From NCBI RefSeq assembly GCF_003610695.1, contig NZ_RAQH01000010.1, positions 116,794-180,793 of the forward strand: a stretch of 64,000 nucleotides of DNA. Direction: 5' to 3'. Numbering within the stretch: position 1 is the first letter of the stretch; each line of letters begins with the position of its first letter. Origin of the DNA: Epilithonimonas arachidiradicis. GTDB lineage: Bacteria; Bacteroidota; Bacteroidia; Flavobacteriales; Weeksellaceae. Below, piece after piece: positions 1-8,345 of the stretch. The position numbers and the translations under genes are program-made. A model generated the notes under the pieces. That model was not told the origin of the DNA and did no database searches. It saw only the letters and a program-made list of their open reading frames with translations.

Positions 1-1
1 C

Positions 2-808
2 GAATATCCAAAATTCAATATTGTTGGCGAAGTCTGGATGCACGATCAGGCGCAGATGTCTTATTGGCAGAAGGATTCCAAAATTGCGGCGATAGAAGGT
101 TACAATTCTTATTTGCCTTCTGTGATGGATTTTACGCTTCACGATGCTCTTGGTCAGGTTTTCCGCGAAGATGCTGGTTGGGATTCCGGAATGCAGAGAG
201 TTTATGATAATCTGGCGAACGATTTTCTTTATCCGGATATCAATAATCTTTTGGTTTTTGCTGAGAATCACGATACGAACAGATTTAATCAAATTTTTCC
301 AAAAGTTGAAGATTACAAATTAGCAATGAGTTTGATTTTGACCATTCGTGGAATTCCGCAACTATATTACGGTTCCGAAATCGGAATGGCTGGCGACAAA
401 AACAAAGGTGGTGACGGCGAGATCCGTAAAGATTTTCCAGGAGGTTGGGCTGGCGATGCGCACAATGCTTTCATAAAATCCGGAAGAACAGCTTCTCAAA
501 ACGAATATTTTGATTACACCAAAAAACTTCTGAATTGGAGAAAAACAAACGAAGCGGTTCATACAGGGAAAACTTTGCATTATATCCCCAACAACAACGT
601 TTACGTTTATTTCCGATATACGGATAACAAAAGGGTAATGGTCGTTATCAATAACAACAAGGAAAATCAAAACTTAGATTTGAAACGTTTTTCTGAAGGT
701 CTGAAGAATTTCACAAAAGGAAAAGATATTATTTCTGACAAAGAGTTTGATTTGAAAACAAATTTGTCTGTTCCTGCAAAATCTTCATTAATTTTAGAAT
801 TAAAATGA
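2..808 (+). CDS. GH13 alpha-amylase family glycosidase, C-terminal part (5' end outside window)
   Basis: The reading frame is open from base 2, so the gene enters from the left; 268 codons are visible. The first residues contain GEVW, which fits the catalytic glutamate region of GH13. FAENHDTNRF further on fits conserved region IV with its His-Asp pair, followed by the end of the barrel (GIPQLYYGSEIGM) and a C-terminal beta domain. The pattern resembles the neopullulanase/cyclomaltodextrinase group (SusA-like), which hydrolyses alpha-1,4-glucans. The signal peptide and first catalytic Asp lie outside the window, so localisation cannot be judged. The SLC45-like transporter at 1898-3277 fits a maltodextrin-use locus. 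The exact substrate is inference. Confidence 0.9.
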   Translation, partial: EYPKFNIVGEVWMHDQAQMSYWQKDSKIAAIEGYNSYLPSVMDFTLHDALGQVFREDAGWDSGMQRVYDNLANDFLYPDINNLLVFAENHDTNRFNQIFPKVEDYKLAMSLILTIRGIPQLYYGSEIGMAGDKNKGGDGEIRKDFPGGWAGDAHNAFIKSGRTASQNEYFDYTKKLLNWRKTNEAVHTGKTLHYIPNNNVYVYFRYTDNKRVMVVINNNKENQNLDLKRFSEGLKNFTKGKDIISDKEFDLKTNLSVPAKSSLILELK

Positions 809-879
809 TAGAATTCAAAACAAGAAAATGTAATTGAGTTCCCGAACAAATTTTAAAATCGTTTAATTATATTTTGAAT

Positions 880-1352
880 ATGAAAAATCAATTGCAATTG
901 GCCAATCGTTTTCGGGAAGTTATCCTGAATGGAACCTGGATTGCGAACACCAATTTCAAAGACCAATTAGATAATTTAGATTATAAAATTGCTGCCACTA
1001 AGGTAGTAAACCTTAATACGATTGCTGTTCTTGCACAACATATTCATTATTATATCAAAGGAATTAAAAATGTTTTGCTTGGTGGCGATTTGGAAATAAG
1101 GGATAAATTCAGTTTCGATTTTCCACCAATAGAATCTCAACAACAATGGGATAATTTCCTTACTGGATTTTGGAGAGATTCCGAAGGATTTGCAAAACTG
1201 ATAGAAATCTGCCGGAAGAAAAACTCAATACTGATTTTATTGACGAAAAATACGGAACATACATCAGAAATCTTGACGGAATGATAGAGCATAGTTATTA
1301 TCACCTCGGTCAGATCGTGTTAATCAAAAAAATTATAGAAACTCAAAAATAA
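880..1352 (+). pseudogene. DinB/DUF1572-like protein, frameshifted
   Basis: Two overlapping frames together make one DinB-superfamily-like protein of about 157 residues. The first frame starts at ATG 880 (a TTG lies two codons upstream) and begins MKNQLQLANRF. It holds helices with a conserved His region (LAQHIHYYIKG) but runs out of frame after about residue 110. The family-like end (NLPEEKLNTDF, then HSYYHLGQIVLIKK) is in the -1 frame and stops at 1352. Adding one A to the AAA run at 1205-1207 joins them cleanly as IENLPEEK. The DinB fold is a four-helix bundle that usually binds a metal through three histidines. This is either a real inactivating deletion or a sequencing error. Confidence 0.75.
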
Positions 1353-1359
1353 ACTCGAA

Positions 1360-1875
1360 ATGAAAAGAATAATTTCCATTTTTATACTATCTTTTTTGAT
1401 ATTTTCGGTTCCTGTTTCTGCACAGAAAAAGGGCTTTTACGAGAATGTTCAGAAAAAAAATATCAACAAATTACTGGACGATTTCAATACGTTTGCAGCT
1501 AACGCAGATTTCGAAAAATATTTTGATTGCTTCGCAGAAGAATCAACGTTTATCGGAACGGATGCAACAGAAGTTTGGAACAAGAAAGAATTCAAGGATT
1601 GGGCAAAACCATTTTTCGATAAGAAAACAACCTGGAATTTCAAATCCTTAAAACGAAATATCTATTTCAGCAAAGACGGAAATTATGCTTGGTTCGATGA
1701 GATTCTCGATACGCAGATGAAAATCTGCAGAGGTTCTGGTGTACTTGAAAAAATCAGCGGAAAATGGAAGGTGAAACAATACGTTCTTTCCGCAACCATC
1801 CCGAATGAAGTGATAGATGAAGTCACCAAAATCAAAACGCCGATCGAGGATGCTTTGATTCAGAAATTAAAATAA
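1360..1875 (+). CDS. Secreted SnoaL/NTF2-like protein
   Basis: 171 residues. A signal peptide is clear (MKRIISIFILSFLIFSVPVSAQ, charged then hydrophobic, cleavage after AQ), so the product is exported. The body has the helix-helix-sheet pattern of nuclear-transport-factor-2/SnoaL-like domains (DFNTFAANADFEKYFDCF, then AEESTFIGTD and W-rich strands near the C terminus). Such domains serve as small-ligand binding pockets or enzymes, and nothing here identifies a substrate. It begins 7 bases after the frameshifted DinB-like gene and ends 22 bases before the transporter gene, so all may be co-transcribed. Fold assignment is moderately sure; function is unknown. Confidence 0.65.
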   Translation: MKRIISIFILSFLIFSVPVSAQKKGFYENVQKKNINKLLDDFNTFAANADFEKYFDCFAEESTFIGTDATEVWNKKEFKDWAKPFFDKKTTWNFKSLKRNIYFSKDGNYAWFDEILDTQMKICRGSGVLEKISGKWKVKQYVLSATIPNEVIDEVTKIKTPIEDALIQKLK

Positions 1876-1897
1876 TATATAAAACCTTAAAAATAAA

Positions 1898-3277
1898 ATG
1901 AAAAAAAAAATAAAACCGAATCTTTCCATCGCTCAGATTATCAATATGAGTATGGGATTTTTGGGAATCCAAATGGCGTTTGGCTTGCAGAACGGAAATG
2001 CCAGCAGAATTTTAGCAAATCTTGGCGCTGATGTTCACGAATTGTCTTGGTTTTGGTTGGTGGCGCCTGTTACGGGATTAATCGTTCAGCCGATTATCGG
2101 ACACATGGGAGACAACACCTGGAGTCCGTTGGGAAGAAGAAAACCCTATTTTTTGATTGGTGCAGTTTTATGTGCCATCGGATTGGTTCTCCTTCCAAAC
2201 GCTGCTTCCGTGACTAATCTTATCGCAGCTAATGTATTATTGCTTGCAGTAATTTTCTTAGCAATGATGGATGCGTCTATCAATGTAGCAATGGAACCTT
2301 TCCGAGCACTGGTCGGGGATATGCTTCCAAAACATCAGGGAACAATCGGGTTTTCCGTTCAAACGATTTTGATCGGAATTGGTGCGGTAATCGGTTCTTA
2401 CCTTCCGGATTGGCTTACCAAACTAGGAATCTCGAATGTTGCTCTGGAAGGGTTTGTGGCAGATAACGTGATTTTCTCTTTTTATGTTGGGGCAGGATTT
2501 TTAATTCTGACTATTCTTTACACGATTCTGACTACGAAAGAATATTCTCCGGAAGAATTTGCATCTTTCGAAGACGGAAAAGAAGTTGCAGAACCTTCCA
2601 AATTCTCAGACATTTTCAAGGATTTTGCGAACATTCCTGCCCAAATGAAAAGATTAGGAATTGTTCAGTTCTTTTCTTGGTTTGCTTTATTCACAATGTG
2701 GGTTTTCACAACAAGTGCTTTGGCAACGCATCATTTTGGGTTGTCTCCGGAAGATACACATTCGGAAGCTTTTAATAATGCCGGAGATTTAACAGGAAAA
2801 TTATTCGGGATGTATAACCTTTGGGCTATTCCGTTTGCATTTTTGCTAACACCGATTGCCAAATTCTTAGGCAAAAAACAAACGCACGCTTTGGCTTTAT
2901 TATCAGGAGGTTTGGGATTGATTTCGATGTATTTTATTAAGGACACATCGTTGCTTTGGATTTCTATGATAGGATTGGGATTTGCTTGGGCAAGTATTTT
3001 AGCAATGCCTTATGCGATGTTGATTGAAGTGATTCCGCAAAGAAAAATGGGTGTTTATATGGGAATTTTTAATTTCTTTATCGTCATTCCTCAAATCATT
3101 AACGGAATTTTCGGTGGACCGATTGTCTCCAATATTTTTGGAAAAATGGCGATTGATTACGTGGTGGTCGGCGGCATTTGTATGCTAATTGGTGCAGTCG
3201 TTACAATGATTTTCATCAAATCAGATGACGAAACACCAAAAGAAATTGAAGAAGAAATCCAGCAGGTTCATTTTTAA
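1898..3277 (+). CDS. MFS transporter, SLC45-like (probable maltose/oligosaccharide uptake)
   Basis: 459 residues with about 12 hydrophobic segments, an inner-membrane MFS permease. GHMGDNTWSPLGRRKPY near residues 69-85 is the MFS loop 2-3 motif in the form typical of the SLC45/sucrose-transporter-like group. A long soluble loop (EFASFEDGKEVAEPSKFSD) separates the halves, and the C terminus is acidic. In flavobacteria such permeases commonly sit in maltose loci beside GH13 and GH65 enzymes, which agrees with the GH13 gene at the left edge. Sugar/proton symport is family knowledge, and the substrate is inference from context. The stop overlaps the next start (TAATG). Confidence 0.85.
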   Translation: MKKKIKPNLSIAQIINMSMGFLGIQMAFGLQNGNASRILANLGADVHELSWFWLVAPVTGLIVQPIIGHMGDNTWSPLGRRKPYFLIGAVLCAIGLVLLPNAASVTNLIAANVLLLAVIFLAMMDASINVAMEPFRALVGDMLPKHQGTIGFSVQTILIGIGAVIGSYLPDWLTKLGISNVALEGFVADNVIFSFYVGAGFLILTILYTILTTKEYSPEEFASFEDGKEVAEPSKFSDIFKDFANIPAQMKRLGIVQFFSWFALFTMWVFTTSALATHHFGLSPEDTHSEAFNNAGDLTGKLFGMYNLWAIPFAFLLTPIAKFLGKKQTHALALLSGGLGLISMYFIKDTSLLWISMIGLGFAWASILAMPYAMLIEVIPQRKMGVYMGIFNFFIVIPQIINGIFGGPIVSNIFGKMAIDYVVVGGICMLIGAVVTMIFIKSDDETPKEIEEEIQQVHF

Positions 3278-3501
3278 TGAATTATAAAAAGATTCTTTTA
3301 TTAAGTATTTTGCTTATAATTCTTTCGGTAATAATGTTTTTAACCGGAATAGGATTGTTTGCATACAAAGGAAATCAAGTGGACCCATTAATTGTTAAAT
3401 TAGGAGAAATTAGTTTTGTCTTTTGGATACCAACTTTAGTTTTAGGAATTTTATTATTCTTCATTTCAATAGTATTATTGGGACGAAATAAATCAAAATA
3501 G
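3277..3501 (+). CDS. Small two-helix membrane protein coupled to the transporter gene
   Basis: 74 residues: a lysine-bearing N terminus, one hydrophobic helix (about residues 5-29), a short polar loop (KGNQVDPLIVKLG), a second helix (about 46-69) and a basic tail (GRNKSK). The start codon shares a base with the transporter stop (TAATG at 3275-3279), which suggests translational coupling. It is followed by a terminator, so it closes the operon. I do not recognise a family. It may be an accessory or regulatory peptide of the permease, but that is inference from coupling alone. Confidence 0.65.
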   Translation: MNYKKILLLSILLIILSVIMFLTGIGLFAYKGNQVDPLIVKLGEISFVFWIPTLVLGILLFFISIVLLGRNKSK

Positions 3502-3511
3502 TATAACTATT

Positions 3512-3536
3512 AAATCCACCAAATCGGTGGATTTTT
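3512..3536 (+). terminator. Rho-independent terminator of the sugar-transporter operon
   Basis: Inverted repeat AAATCCACC ... GGTGGATTT with a 5-6 base loop followed by Ts, 11 bases after the small membrane protein stop. Confidence 0.85.
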
Positions 3537-3623
3537 CGTTCTTATCCTACGTCAATGTGTAAGAGTTTTCAAAGCTGGAAATTTGTATCAACAAAAAAGC
3601 CTAACAATTAAAATCAATTTATA

Positions 3624-4343
3624 ATGAAAACAGTATATCACAAATCAGACAGCAGAGGTTATGCTAACCATGGTTGGTTAAAAAGTCATCACACTTTTAG
3701 CTTTGCCAACTATCACAATCCGGAAAGAACACATTTTGGTGTTCTCAGAGTGTTGAATGACGATTTTGTAGAAGGTGGAATGGGATTCGGGAGACATCCG
3801 CACCGCGATATGGAAATCATCTCGATTCCTTTGGAAGGCGATTTGCGACACGGCGATAATATGGGCAATTCCGGAATCATCAAAAAAGGCGATATCCAGG
3901 TGATGTCTGCAGGAACCGGAATTATGCACAGCGAAGAAAACGCCACCGAACAACCTGTCAAATTCTTACAAATCTGGGTGATCCCCAACAAAACTGATGT
4001 TACACCAAGATACGATCAAATCAACATCGAGGAACAATCTGTACAGAATGATTTTCAGCAGATTCTTTCTCCTAACGCAGATGACGCCGGTGTCTGGATT
4101 CATCAGGATGCGTGGTTCAATTTGGCAAGATTTGACAAAGGCTTTTCTAAGGAATACAACATCCATAAATCAGGAAATGGCGTGTATGTATTTGTCATCA
4201 AAGGAAAAGCAAAAATCGGTGACCAAATCCTCGATGAAAGAGACGGTTTGGGAATATCGGAGACAGAAAGTTTTGCGTTAGAAGCTGAAGAAAATTCCGA
4301 AATACTACTAATGGAAGTTCCAATGCAGTTACCACAATCTTAA
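3624..4343 (+). CDS. Pirin family protein (bicupin)
   Basis: 239 residues, with two cupin domains as in YhhW/pirin. The metal-binding set is visible: HPHRDMEI (two His, about residues 57-61), then a His in the GIMHSEEN motif (about residues 101-104) with a following Glu. The opening stretch RGYANHGWLKSHHTFSF is typical of the family. The first cupin carries the metal and the second lacks the His set. Members can oxidise quercetin or act as redox or transcription cofactors, and the role here cannot be told from sequence. The gene stands alone between a terminator and the purD promoter. Confidence 0.92.
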   Translation: MKTVYHKSDSRGYANHGWLKSHHTFSFANYHNPERTHFGVLRVLNDDFVEGGMGFGRHPHRDMEIISIPLEGDLRHGDNMGNSGIIKKGDIQVMSAGTGIMHSEENATEQPVKFLQIWVIPNKTDVTPRYDQINIEEQSVQNDFQQILSPNADDAGVWIHQDAWFNLARFDKGFSKEYNIHKSGNGVYVFVIKGKAKIGDQILDERDGLGISETESFALEAEENSEILLMEVPMQLPQS

Positions 4344-4407
4344 TTTTTTAATAAATTTTTAAGAAAAATACATCAGACTCGGTATAAGATTTGTCCTCAA
4401 AAAATCT

Positions 4408-4415
4408 TAAATTTG
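4408..4415 (+). promoter_or_regulatory. TAnnTTTG promoter element upstream of purD
   Basis: TAAATTTG, the Bacteroidota primary-sigma -7 element, lies 31 bases before the purD ATG. A possible -33 TTG at 4391-4393 is closer than the usual 19-20 base spacing. Confidence 0.55.
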
Positions 4416-4446
4416 GCACTTTAAAAAGTTAAACTGAAAACATAAT

Positions 4447-5685
4447 ATGAGATTACTTATTGTAGGAAACGGTGGACGTGCTTCTGCCTTGGCTACCAAG
4501 CTAAGCGAGGACAACAGAATTACGAAGATGTACTTTGCACCTGGTAATGCCACTACCGAAAAACTGGGAGAAAATATCAACGAAACAGACATCATTGCAT
4601 TGAGAGATTTTGCGATCAAACACAAGGTAGATTTGACCATTGTTGGTCCGGAAGCACCTTTGGTAGAGGGGATAGTGGATGAGTTTAAAAAAGTTGACCT
4701 CAAGGTTTTCGGTCCTGCAAAAAAAGCAGCTTCATTGGAAGGTAGCAAGGCATTCTCAAAAAAGTTTATGAAAACTTACGGAATCAAAACGGCGCAATCC
4801 GTGACATTTGATTCTTACGCAGAAGCTAAGGAATACTTGCAGAAGCAAAAATTTCCTATAGTCATCAAAGCGAGTGGATTAGCGGGTGGAAAAGGTGTGG
4901 TCATCGCCGAGAATCTTGAAGATGCAGAAGGAACGATCCACGATTTTATGATTAAAAGAATCTTTGGCGATGCCGGGATTCAGGTGATCATCGAAGAATT
5001 TTTGCAAGGTTTCGAAGCATCTATTATTGGTGTTTCCAATGGTGAAAAGATTTTCCCTTTCATTCCTGCAAAAGATTACAAAAAAGTCGGAAATGGTGAC
5101 AAAGGCCCAAACACAGGTGGGATGGGTTCTGCAGCGCCAAGTCCGGAATTTACAGATGAGCATCAGAAAGATTTCGTAGAGCATATTATGAATCCAACCG
5201 TTGAAGGTCTTAAAAAAGAAGGTCTTAGCTTCAAAGGATTTATTTTCTTCGGATTAATGGTGACTAAGAACGGGACTTACTTGTTGGAATACAATATGAG
5301 ACTGGGCGACCCGGAAACTCAGGTGCTTCTACCGTTGTTGGAAAATAACCTGGTAGATGTTATCGAGGATTGTCTTCACGGCAGAGAGTTGGAGCTGAAA
5401 TTCAAAAACAAAAAAGCGGTTTGTCTTGTAGTGTGTTCCGGAGGTTATCCTCAGAACCACGAGACAGGCTTCGAGATAACAGGTGCGGAAAAAGTGAAAA
5501 ACAGTACGCTGCTTTACGCCGGCGCAGATTACAGAGGCGACCGTGTGATTTCCACAGGCGGTAGAGTTCTGAATCTTGTAGCTTTGGGGGACACATTCGA
5601 GGAAGCACGCAAAAAAGTGTACGAAGACGCAGTGCCTGTAGATTTTGACTACGGATTTTATAGAGACGATATTGCGAAATTCTAA
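4447..5685 (+). CDS. purD: Phosphoribosylamine--glycine ligase (GARS)
   Basis: 412 residues, normal for the family. Catalyses step 2 of de novo purine synthesis: phosphoribosylamine + glycine + ATP gives GAR. The N-terminal MRLLIVGNGGRASALA loop, the ATP-grasp core (VIKASGLAGGKGVV, then GPNTGGMGSAAPSP) and the metal/ATP-binding end (YLLEYNMRLGDPETQ) are all present. It is a single-gene unit with its own promoter and a following terminator, not fused to purM or purN as in some organisms. guaA, a later purine enzyme, is 1.1 kb downstream. Confidence 0.98.
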   Translation: MRLLIVGNGGRASALATKLSEDNRITKMYFAPGNATTEKLGENINETDIIALRDFAIKHKVDLTIVGPEAPLVEGIVDEFKKVDLKVFGPAKKAASLEGSKAFSKKFMKTYGIKTAQSVTFDSYAEAKEYLQKQKFPIVIKASGLAGGKGVVIAENLEDAEGTIHDFMIKRIFGDAGIQVIIEEFLQGFEASIIGVSNGEKIFPFIPAKDYKKVGNGDKGPNTGGMGSAAPSPEFTDEHQKDFVEHIMNPTVEGLKKEGLSFKGFIFFGLMVTKNGTYLLEYNMRLGDPETQVLLPLLENNLVDVIEDCLHGRELELKFKNKKAVCLVVCSGGYPQNHETGFEITGAEKVKNSTLLYAGADYRGDRVISTGGRVLNLVALGDTFEEARKKVYEDAVPVDFDYGFYRDDIAKF

Positions 5686-5692
5686 AATATAC

Positions 5693-5727
5693 AGAGATGT
5701 TGGGCGACCAATGTCTCTTTTTTTTTA
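5693..5727 (+). terminator. Terminator after purD
   Basis: AGAGA ... TCTCT outer arms with an inner TTGG/CCAA pairing, followed by a run of nine or more Ts. Confidence 0.7.
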
Positions 5728-5815
5728 GGAGCTGATCCCGCTTTCCACTCATACTCCTCGCGCCGCCGCAATTGCCAACGCCTGCTGTGGGGTATCCGTT
5801 ACAATCGGGGCTAGT
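5727..5815. repeat. Interspersed palindromic element, family 1 (diverged copy)
   Basis: This noncoding block starts with GGAGCTGATCCCGCTTTCC and ends with TCCGTTACAATCGGGGCTAG. Its ends resemble those of the elements at 29434-29514 and 49397-49481 (AGCT, then a TCC-CGC block; closing CC-rich part and GGGCT). The middle is unrelated and GC-rich (CGCGCCGCCGC). It lies between purD and the Tam-like gene. A 139-residue minus-strand open frame runs through it, but it mirrors purD and I treat it as spurious. Confidence 0.5.
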
Positions 5816-5968
5816 TTGCAATTCGGAAACTGAGATATGGAAATTTATTTAATAGAAAGTCTTCCAGAACCTCAGCCTGATACTGCTGAATAATATTAGA
5901 TTTATCATACTGAGCTTATCGTAATGTTTAATTCATAATTAATAACTTATAATTCATAATTAAAAAAA

Positions 5969-6733
5969 ATGCCTTGGAATCCCGATGTTTACGACCAGTT
6001 CAAACAAGAGCGTTCAGCGCCTTATTTCGATTTGATCAAATTGGTTGAGATAGAATCCAATATGTCTGTTATCGATTTAGGTTGCGGAACTGGCGAACTC
6101 ACTTCTGGACTTTTGGATGTTTTCCCAGACTCAAAAATTGTAGGAATCGATTCTTCTGCAGAGATGCTTCAAAAAGCGGAACAATTTGAAACCAAAAGAT
6201 TACAGTTTTTTCAGAGAAGTGTGGAGGAACAAATGGAATTGGATGAAAAATTTGATCTGATTGTCGCTAACGCTTCTTTACAATGGTGCAACAATCATTA
6301 CGACTTGTTTCCAAAACTCATTTCAAAACTGAATCCAGAAGGACAATTAGCTGTTCAGGTTCCATCGAATCATAATTTTATTGTTCACCAGTTATTATCA
6401 GTCGTTGCAGAACACGAGATTTATCAGAAACATTTTAACGGTTGGAAAAGAGAATATTCGGTTCTTAATATAGAAGATTACGCCAAGATTTTGTCAGATA
6501 ACGAAGGCAAAAAAATAAACGTTTTCGAAAAAGTTTATCCACACATTATGAAAGATGCGGATGCGGTTTTTGACTGGGCTTCCGGAACAGCGATGATTCC
6601 ATTCGTGGAGAGACTTCCGGAAAAATTGAAAGAGCAATACAAGCAGGATTATAAAGAAGAACTGAGAAAAGTATTCACAGGTTCGCCGGTGTTTTATCCA
6701 TTCAAAAGAACCTTTATTTACGCACAATTTTAA
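5969..6733 (+). CDS. Class I SAM methyltransferase, trans-aconitate 2-methyltransferase-like
   Basis: 254 residues. The N terminus WNPDVYDQFKQERSAPY and the SAM-binding VIDLGCGTGELTSGL (about residues 34-48) match the Tam family. The acidic residue ending strand 2 is in GIDSS, and motif IV is ANASLQW. Tam methylates trans-aconitate, a by-product of aconitase. Whether this one does so is not shown. It ends 18 bases before guaA, so the two probably form one transcript. The ATG at 5969 follows an A-rich stretch and matches the family start. Confidence 0.85.
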   Translation: MPWNPDVYDQFKQERSAPYFDLIKLVEIESNMSVIDLGCGTGELTSGLLDVFPDSKIVGIDSSAEMLQKAEQFETKRLQFFQRSVEEQMELDEKFDLIVANASLQWCNNHYDLFPKLISKLNPEGQLAVQVPSNHNFIVHQLLSVVAEHEIYQKHFNGWKREYSVLNIEDYAKILSDNEGKKINVFEKVYPHIMKDADAVFDWASGTAMIPFVERLPEKLKEQYKQDYKEELRKVFTGSPVFYPFKRTFIYAQF

Positions 6734-6751
6734 AAAATATTACAACATTAT

Positions 6752-8281
6752 ATGCAAAACGGAATTATCATTTTAGACTTCGGTTCACAGTACAACCAAC
6801 TCATTGGAAGAAGAATCCGTGAAATGGAAGTTTATTCGGAAATAGTACCATTCAACACACCATTAGCAGAAATTCTTGAGAAAAAACCAAGAGGAATCAT
6901 CCTTTCCGGCGGTCCAAGTTCTGTGAACGCAGAAAATGCGCACCTTGTAGAAAAAGAATTGTATAAACAAGGAATTCCGGTTTTAGGAATCTGCTACGGA
7001 ATGCAATTAACAGCACATCTTTTGGGCGGAAAAGTGGCCAAAGGAGAAAAAGGCGAGTATGGAAAAGCTCACCTTGAAATTGTAAAAGAAAACGAATTAC
7101 TGAAAGGTGTTTATCAGAATTCAATCGTTTGGATGAGCCATTTTGATGAGGTTGCAGAATTGCCGGAAGGTTTTGAACTCAATGCAAAATCTGGTGTTAT
7201 CGCTTCGATTTCAAATCCTGAAAAAAAAATTTACGCTGTACAATTTCATCCTGAAGTTTCTCATTCCGAAGAAGGAGGAAAGATGATTGAAAATTTCGTT
7301 TTTGGAATTTGTAAAGCAGACAAAAACTGGAAACTAACCAATTATATTGAGAAAACTGTTGCTGAAATCAAGGAAAAAGTGGGCGATCAAAAAGTGATTC
7401 TTGGATTGTCTGGAGGTGTTGATTCGTCTGTAGCTGCAGTTTTGATTCATAAAGCCATTGGCGACCAGCTGAATTGTATCTTCGTAGACACAGGACTTTT
7501 GAGAAAAGACGAGGGCAAAAAAGTAATGGAAAATTACGGCAAACATTTCCATATGAATATCAAAATGGTAGATGCTTCCGAAAGATTCTTATCCAAATTA
7601 GCAGGAGTTGGTGATCCTGAAGAAAAACGTAAAATCATCGGTAACGAATTTGTTCACGTCTTTGATGAAGAATCAAAACAAATCGAAGGTGCGAAATTCT
7701 TGGCACAAGGAACTATCTATCCGGATGTTATCGAATCACAATCTGTGAAAGGACCTTCTGCAGTTATCAAATCTCATCACAACGTTGGTGGGCTTCCCGA
7801 AGAAATGGAATTCGAATTGTTGGAACCTTTGAGGGAATTGTTCAAAGATGAGGTGAGAAAAGTAGGCGAGGAGTTGGGAATTCCACACGAGTTGGTTTAC
7901 AGACATCCGTTTCCTGGTCCAGGTTTGGGAATCAGAGTTTTGGGAGAAGTTGATGCTGAAAAAGTTAGAATCTTGCAGGAAGCTGATGATATTTTCATCG
8001 AAGAATTATATAAAAATGATTTGTATGAGAAAGTTTCCCAGGCATTCGTGGTTCTTCTTCCGGTAAAATCTGTTGGCGTAATGGGAGATGAAAGAACTTA
8101 CGAATATACAGCAGTAGTTCGTTCTGCCAACACAATTGATTTTATGACTGCAACCTGGAGCCGACTTCCGTATGAGTTTTTAGACACCGTTTCCAGCAGA
8201 ATCATCAATGAGGTTAGAGGAATCAACAGAGTTGCTTATGATATCAGTTCAAAACCACCAGCAACCATCGAGTGGGAGTAA
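6752..8281 (+). CDS. guaA: GMP synthase (glutamine-hydrolysing)
   Basis: 509 residues, full length. Converts XMP to GMP using glutamine and ATP. The N-terminal class I glutamine amidotransferase domain shows FGSQYNQLI, the nucleophile elbow GICYGMQL and the catalytic pair QFHPEVSHSE. The ATP-pyrophosphatase domain has the PP-loop LGLSGGVDSSVAA (about residues 211-223), and the C-terminal dimerisation domain ends with PPATIEWE, as the family normally does. It follows the methyltransferase by 18 bases and is closed by a strong terminator. Confidence 0.99.
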   Translation: MQNGIIILDFGSQYNQLIGRRIREMEVYSEIVPFNTPLAEILEKKPRGIILSGGPSSVNAENAHLVEKELYKQGIPVLGICYGMQLTAHLLGGKVAKGEKGEYGKAHLEIVKENELLKGVYQNSIVWMSHFDEVAELPEGFELNAKSGVIASISNPEKKIYAVQFHPEVSHSEEGGKMIENFVFGICKADKNWKLTNYIEKTVAEIKEKVGDQKVILGLSGGVDSSVAAVLIHKAIGDQLNCIFVDTGLLRKDEGKKVMENYGKHFHMNIKMVDASERFLSKLAGVGDPEEKRKIIGNEFVHVFDEESKQIEGAKFLAQGTIYPDVIESQSVKGPSAVIKSHHNVGGLPEEMEFELLEPLRELFKDEVRKVGEELGIPHELVYRHPFPGPGLGIRVLGEVDAEKVRILQEADDIFIEELYKNDLYEKVSQAFVVLLPVKSVGVMGDERTYEYTAVVRSANTIDFMTATWSRLPYEFLDTVSSRIINEVRGINRVAYDISSKPPATIEWE

Positions 8282-8291
8282 TTGATGAATG

Positions 8292-8320
8292 AAAAAACCA
8301 GCAATTTATTGCTGGTTTTT
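8292..8320 (+). terminator. Terminator after guaA
   Basis: AAAACCAGCAA/TTGCTGGTTTT stem with a 4-base loop followed by Ts, just after the guaA stop. Its A-rich left side lets it serve the convergent minus-strand gene as well. Confidence 0.9.
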
Positions 8321-8345
8321 CATTTGTTAATATTTGTTGCAGATT

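Noticed and set aside
1195..1215. Programmed frameshift in the DinB-like gene
   Set aside because: The junction ATA GAA ATC does not contain an X XXY YYZ heptamer in the zero frame, so a one-base loss or error is simpler.
5402..5821. 139-residue minus-strand frame over the purD end and gap
   Set aside because: Mostly complementary to purD codons, no family features, and it runs through a purD terminator and a repeat.
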